From: DASQDN01 sp035630195
GTDB taxonomy: Bacteria > Acidobacteriota > Terriglobia > Bryobacterales > Bryobacteraceae
Assembly (NCBI GenBank): GCA_035630195.1
Contig: DASQLD010000685.1
Location: forward strand, 1 to 36,009
Reading direction: 5' to 3'
Length of the DNA stretch: 36,009 nucleotides
This document shows, piece after piece, positions 32,801 through 36,009 of the stretch; positions within the stretch are counted from its first letter, which is position 1, and each line of letters opens with the position of its first letter. Below the pieces are notes generated by a model. The model searched no databases. It saw nothing but the letters and a program-made list of their open reading frames with translations, and was not told the origin of the DNA. A program made the translations under genes and the position numbers.

Positions 32801-33793
32801 TCCCATAGCAACGACGAGGCATACGACGCCAGCCCACATCCATGTCAGCGCTCTACGGCCGCTGCGCTTCCATTCGCCGGTAACAACTCCCGCTATCGTA
32901 CTTGCAATCACCACGGCAGAAAGGAACAGCGGCCATGCAATTACGGGGCCCAGATCTCCGAGTTTTACCGAGGCAAGGCTGTAGCACATAATGCTTCCGA
33001 ACCACAGGAGACCCATCAGCGCCGGGGTGAGCCAGTAGTACCAACGAGCCTCCCCGATCAATCGGGCAGAGGAGCCTTTCTTTCGCATGAGAAGAAGGCA
33101 GTAGATGACACCGGGAATCGCTCCGGCGTAAAGACAGGGTAGCCAGACAGCATTGGACATCATGGCTTCACTTGCGCCAAGATTCTGAGCATTTCGCTGA
33201 ATCGGGGCGCCGAGCGCCAGACCAGAGTTCAACATGGAACCCAGTATCCCGGACAAGAACGCGAGAAGGATTCCCCTCAAGAATCGAGAAGGAGCCCGTC
33301 CGGCTCCGGCAGTTTGCTCCATCTCCCGTTGTCGTCCCGCTATTCCGCAGATGCCAACGCCAACTAATACGATCGAAATGCTTGCGAGGATCAGTAGGCC
33401 ACGACGAGTGACGAGTTCGGCGGAGTGTTGACTCACCAGGGGAATCAATGCGCCCGATGCGGCCGACGTGCCCAGCGACACGGCGAAAGTGACCGCGACC
33501 CCTACTGTATCTACGGCGCGACCGAAAAACACCAATGAGACTCCCCAGAGCATGCCACACAGCGCCATGCCCAACAGCAATGACGACGGTATTCCGCGAT
33601 AGGCATCTGTCAACCGTGGAATTGTAAGGGCCGATAGAACAGTGGGAACCACAGTGATGCCCAGTACCGTAAAAACAAGCCACGAATGTTCCCAATCCCA
33701 GCGTTTATTCCATTTCATCGGAAGTGTATAAACGGCGTTGATGACGGCGGCGATTAAAACTAACTGGATCGCCTGGAACGTGGCGGAGTTCAT
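32777..33793 (-). CDS. RhaT-like L-rhamnose:H+ symporter, 338 aa
   Basis: This is a ten-helix inner-membrane permease of the RhaT family within the DMT superfamily. The N-terminal VINAVYTLPMKWNKRWDWEH matches RhaT's ..Y.LPMK....WEWE region, and NSGLALGAPIQRNAQNLG and SNAVWLPCLYAGAIP also fit. Remaining segments are strongly hydrophobic with Gly/Ala packing. No signal peptide beyond the first helix. The Shine-Dalgarno before ATG 33793 is weak. It is divergent from an SDR gene across operator site D. Import of L-rhamnose or a similar deoxyhexose is the natural guess. Its 3' end overlaps the convergent MFS gene by 24 bases, so transcription of one may interfere with the other. Confidence 0.85.
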   Translation of the reverse strand: MNSATFQAIQLVLIAAVINAVYTLPMKWNKRWDWEHSWLVFTVLGITVVPTVLSALTIPRLTDAYRGIPSSLLLGMALCGMLWGVSLVFFGRAVDTVGVAVTFAVSLGTSAASGALIPLVSQHSAELVTRRGLLILASISIVLVGVGICGIAGRQREMEQTAGAGRAPSRFLRGILLAFLSGILGSMLNSGLALGAPIQRNAQNLGASEAMMSNAVWLPCLYAGAIPGVIYCLLLMRKKGSSARLIGEARWYYWLTPALMGLLWFGSIMCYSLASVKLGDLGPVIAWPLFLSAVVIASTIAGVVTGEWKRSGRRALTWMWAGVVCLVVAMGLLASISV

Positions 33794-33827
33794 CGGGTTT
33801 TACTCGCGTCGGGTGGAGCCGTTCTTC

Positions 33828-33847
33828 TTGTTAACAATATTGATGAC
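33828..33847 (+). promoter_or_regulatory. putative operator, site D of the shared motif
   Basis: TTGTTAACAATATTGATGAC differs from site C at one base. Its first ten bases (TTGTTAACAA, 33828-33837) are a perfect palindrome. The last five overlap the -35 of the SDR promoter (33843-33848), so a bound protein should block transcription. It lies between divergent RhaT-like and SDR genes. Confidence 0.6.
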
Positions 33848-33871
33848 AGTAGCACAAAACTCTCCTATACT
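33843..33871 (+). promoter_or_regulatory. promoter of the SDR-VOC-E1 operon
   Basis: ATGACA (33843-33848, 5/6) and TATACT (33866-33871, 5/6) are separated by the ideal 17 bases. Transcription would begin near 33878, leaving a leader of about nine bases before ATG 33887. The mRNA would be almost leaderless, with only AGG close to the start. Confidence 0.5.
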
Positions 33872-33886
33872 GATGGTTCGTAGGCG

Positions 33887-34687
33887 ATGCCGCAGAGCAA
33901 CGGGAATTTCCGGAAAATCTTCGATCTGACCGATCGCGTCGCGCTGATAACGGGAGGCTCCGTCGGTTTTGGAAAGGTTATCTCGTCGGGTCTGGCCGAG
34001 TACGGTTGTGACGTCGCCGTGGCTGACTTGAGCATCGAAAATGCTCGAGCTGTCGCATCCGAAGTCGCCTCCACAGGCCGCCGCGCTATCGGAATCGCAG
34101 TTGACGTGGGTAAGCCCGACGATGTGAAGCAAATGGTGGCGACGACTGTCGCGGAATTCGGTACCATCGATATCCTTGTGAACTGCGCAGGGGTATCACA
34201 GCATGACCCTGCAGAACTAACGCCTCTGGAGACTTGGGATCGCGTCCTCGACATCAACCTACGAGGCACCTTCTTGTGCTGTCAGGCAGCAGCGCAAATC
34301 ATGCTGAAGAACAAAACGGGCGTTATCGTTAACTTTTCTTCCATTGCGGGATCTGTGGGTATGGGACGCGGAGCGAACGCATACTGCGCCAGCAAAGGGG
34401 GCGTCGATGCTCTCACAAAACAATTGGCGCTTGAATGGGCATCGCGCGGCATCCGTGTGAACGCAATAGCGCCCTGCCAATTCATGACCCCAGGCCTAAA
34501 GCAGGTGATGGCAGATCCGCAGTTCGACCCGGAACGTCTAATGCAAACGTGGATCACCAATATTCCGCTGGGAAGAGTGGGTGAACCGGAAGAGATTTTT
34601 GGCGCTGTTTTATTTCTGGCATCAGATGCGTCCTCGATGGTTACAGGAACGGTACTGAATGTCGACGGAGGATACCTGGCTAGATGA
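33887..34687 (+). CDS. SDR-family oxidoreductase (gluconate-5-dehydrogenase/rhamnose-dehydrogenase-like), 266 aa
   Basis: This is a classical SDR of standard length. The cofactor motif TGGSVGFG sits at residues 22-29, NCAGVSQ near 100, IVNFSSIAGS with the catalytic Ser, and YCASK the Tyr-Lys pair. VRVNAIAPCQFMTPGL and the ending VTGTVLNVDGGYLA are family-typical. The loop after beta-2 (VADLSIENARAV) has Asp, favouring NAD(H). It is most like sugar and sugar-acid dehydrogenases of the KduD, gluconate-5-dehydrogenase and L-rhamnose dehydrogenase group; the exact substrate cannot be read. It is the first gene of an operon with the VOC and E1-alpha genes and is controlled from the site D region. 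Confidence 0.9.
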   Translation: MPQSNGNFRKIFDLTDRVALITGGSVGFGKVISSGLAEYGCDVAVADLSIENARAVASEVASTGRRAIGIAVDVGKPDDVKQMVATTVAEFGTIDILVNCAGVSQHDPAELTPLETWDRVLDINLRGTFLCCQAAAQIMLKNKTGVIVNFSSIAGSVGMGRGANAYCASKGGVDALTKQLALEWASRGIRVNAIAPCQFMTPGLKQVMADPQFDPERLMQTWITNIPLGRVGEPEEIFGAVLFLASDASSMVTGTVLNVDGGYLAR

Positions 34688-35184
34688 CCGGACTCGGTGT
34701 AGTGCTCACGAAGGCGGTTCAAATTGGAATTGTCGTCCCAAACCTGGAGCAATCGGCTCGCCTCTTGACTGAGCTCTTCGGTATGGGTCCATTCAAGTTT
34801 ATTGAATGGCCCAATCGTCCTGACTCCAAATACTGGTTTCGCGATCGCGAAGAGAACATCAAGATCCGGCAGGGATTTGTTCAGGCAGGCGATCTGGAGT
34901 TGGAACTAATTCAGCCAATGGAAGGCGAGCAGAATGCCTACCGTCAATTTCTAAATGAACATGGCGGAGGCATCCATCATGTGCTCTTCGAGGTCGACGA
35001 TATGGACTCTATCGTCACAGGACTCAAGAATCAAGGGATCAGCGTACTGCAGGCAGGCACTGGGATTCGACCCGGTACTCGTTGGGTTCTGCTCGACACT
35101 TTCGACTTGGTAGGCTTTCTGATCGAACTGCGCCAAAAAGCGCCTGGCTGTGACGGAACATCGATTCCCGACGCAGCCGCATAG
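34684..35184 (+). CDS. VOC-fold (glyoxalase/methylmalonyl-CoA-epimerase-like) protein, 166 aa
   Basis: The vicinal-oxygen-chelate pattern is clear: VQIGIVVPNLEQSARLLTEL (first beta-alpha unit), FGMGPFKFIEW, ELELIQPMEGEQNAYRQFLN, then GGGIHHVLFEVDDMDSIVTG with the metal His, and WVLLDTFDLVGFLIELRQKA at the end. This resembles methylmalonyl-CoA epimerase and related isomerases. One VOC metal ligand position near the N-terminus is Gln rather than His (VQIGIV), as in some members. No signal peptide, so cytoplasmic. ATG 34684 overlaps the SDR stop by ATGA, so the two are coupled. It may isomerise or cleave the SDR product, which is inference. Confidence 0.85.
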   Translation: MTGLGVVLTKAVQIGIVVPNLEQSARLLTELFGMGPFKFIEWPNRPDSKYWFRDREENIKIRQGFVQAGDLELELIQPMEGEQNAYRQFLNEHGGGIHHVLFEVDDMDSIVTGLKNQGISVLQAGTGIRPGTRWVLLDTFDLVGFLIELRQKAPGCDGTSIPDAAA

Positions 35185-35210
35185 GTTGCTCGAAGAGCGC
35201 TGGAGGGGAC

Positions 35211-36009
35211 ATGCAAAAGGCAGCAACCGTAAACGTGGACGTCAGGCTTGTTTTAGACCTTTACAAGGAAATGCTCGAACTGCGCGAGTTTGAGCTGAAA
35301 GTACAGGAACTTTACCGCAACGCGAAACTCCCCGGCTTCGTGCACCTGTATGTCGGAGAGGAAGCCATTGCGGCTGGCGTCTCGGCGCATCTGAAGGAAG
35401 ACGACATCGTTTTCAGCACGCATCGCGGTCATGGACATGCCCTCGCGAAAGGCGTTACCGGCCGCGAGGTGATGGCGGAGCTCTATGGCAAGGTGACGGG
35501 CTGTTCGGGCGGACGAGGTGGAAGCATGCACATGTATGCTCCTGAGTACGGATTCATGGGCACAAACGGTGTTGTCGGCGGCGGCCTACCGCTTGCGACC
35601 GGCGCAGGACTGAGCGCACAGCTTCGCAAGAGCGGGCAAGTGACGATCTGCTATTTCGGCGATGGGGCCGTCAACAGCGGGTCGTTTCATGAGAGCCTGA
35701 ATTTCGCGGCGGTTTGGAATCTCCCGGTCGTCTACGTTTGCGAGAACAACTCTTTTGCTACCGAAATGGCATTTTCGCGCGCCACCAAGAACACCAGTGT
35801 CGCCAGCCGCGGCGACGCTTATGGAATGCCTGCCGCGGCAGTTGACGGCAATGATGTCCTTGCGGTTCACGAAGCAGCGAGAACTGCGATTGCGCGGGCA
35901 CGGTCCGGCGGCGGACCGACACTGCTCGAGTGCAAGACTTATCGCATTGTCGGTCACCATGAAGGCGACCCCGGCACTGACTATCGGACACGAGAAGAAG
36001 TAGACACCT
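35211..36009 (+). CDS. TPP-dependent 2-oxo acid/acetoin dehydrogenase E1 component, alpha subunit (partial)
   Basis: Open from ATG 35211 (GGAGGGG just upstream) to the window edge, 266 codons. The alpha subunit binds thiamine diphosphate and decarboxylates a 2-oxo acid or splits acetoin with the beta subunit. Seen here: FVHLYVGEEAIAAGVSAHL, HRGHGHALAKG (cofactor phosphate region), GRGGSMHMYAPEYGFMGTNG, the TPP/Mg motif GDG at residues 150-152 through NN at 179-180 with 26 residues between, and KTYRIVGHHEGDPGTDYR near the end. This is closer to acetoin/pyruvate-type E1 alpha than to the fused E1. It follows the VOC gene by 26 bases; beta and possibly E2 genes should follow beyond the edge. Confidence 0.93.
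   Translation, partial: MQKAATVNVDVRLVLDLYKEMLELREFELKVQELYRNAKLPGFVHLYVGEEAIAAGVSAHLKEDDIVFSTHRGHGHALAKGVTGREVMAELYGKVTGCSGGRGGSMHMYAPEYGFMGTNGVVGGGLPLATGAGLSAQLRKSGQVTICYFGDGAVNSGSFHESLNFAAVWNLPVVYVCENNSFATEMAFSRATKNTSVASRGDAYGMPAAAVDGNDVLAVHEAARTAIARARSGGGPTLLECKTYRIVGHHEGDPGTDYRTREEVDT

Noticed and set aside
11496..33887. A regulator gene for the shared operator inside the window
   Set aside because: No protein in the window has a GntR, LacI or AraC-type helix-turn-helix; the regulator must be elsewhere.
1..36009. tRNA, rRNA, CRISPR array, insertion sequence, integrase
   Set aside because: No cloverleaf, repeat-spacer pattern, transposase motif or terminal inverted repeats were noticed in any intergenic region.

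Overview
The window looks like a chromosomal segment of an acidobacterium of the Solibacter/Bryobacter type. This rests on family content rather than on any rRNA marker. It carries two DUF1501 plus Planctomycete-type cytochrome (PSCyt1/DUF1549/DUF1553) pairs, an Oar-like TonB-dependent receptor with a carboxypeptidase-regulatory-like N-terminus, a fossil of the TIGR03437 domain (nearly confined to Solibacter-like genomes), and an Omp85/BamA plus Skp pair. No rRNA, tRNA, CRISPR array, integrase or insertion sequence was recognised.

Layout. 1-5900 holds mostly unknown or poorly characterised genes: the 3' end of an unknown gene, a secreted protein, an ankyrin-repeat protein, a probably decayed gene (about 2022-2696), a minus-strand two-gene unit encoding a small protein and a 512-residue secreted protein, and a secreted protein with a PliG-like (g-type lysozyme inhibitor-like) domain. 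6089-9754 is the outer-membrane biogenesis pair bamA-skp on the minus strand. 9755-10729 has no intact gene but contains recognisable fossils of a TonB receptor C-terminus and of a TIGR03437 domain.

10730-36009 is a long sugar-utilisation region. Block 1 is a secreted beta-sandwich-like protein divergent from PSCyt/DUF1549/DUF1553, DUF1501 and a FucP-like sugar symporter. Block 2 is DUF1501, PSCyt/DUF1549/DUF1553, a metallo-beta-lactamase-fold hydrolase, an SDR and a DUF6786 (mutarotase-like) protein, tightly packed. Block 3, minus strand, is the TonB receptor translationally coupled to a Tat-type GH36 alpha-galactosidase-like enzyme. Block 4, divergent from block 3, is a GH127-like protein overlapping an ACS-family MFS transporter. 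Block 5 is a RhaT-like permease divergent from an SDR, a VOC protein and a TPP-dependent E1-alpha subunit that runs off the edge.

The most interesting signal lies between genes. Four intergenic promoter regions (11449-11468, 16903-16923, 29560-29582, 33828-33847) share a TGTCAACA-centred inverted-repeat motif. The last two share a 20-mer with 19/20 identity, and the first matches it at 16/20 on the opposite strand. Every block starts next to one copy, so blocks 1-5 are probably a single regulon under one unseen repressor, possibly of the GntR/FadR type. A working model, which is inference: the receptor imports glycans, GH36 and GH127-like enzymes cut them in the periplasm, FucP/ACS/RhaT carriers import the sugars, and mutarotase-like, SDR and MBL (lactonase-like) enzymes plus SDR-VOC-E1 enzymes oxidise them. 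The DUF1501/cytochrome pairs would form an unassigned exported redox component.
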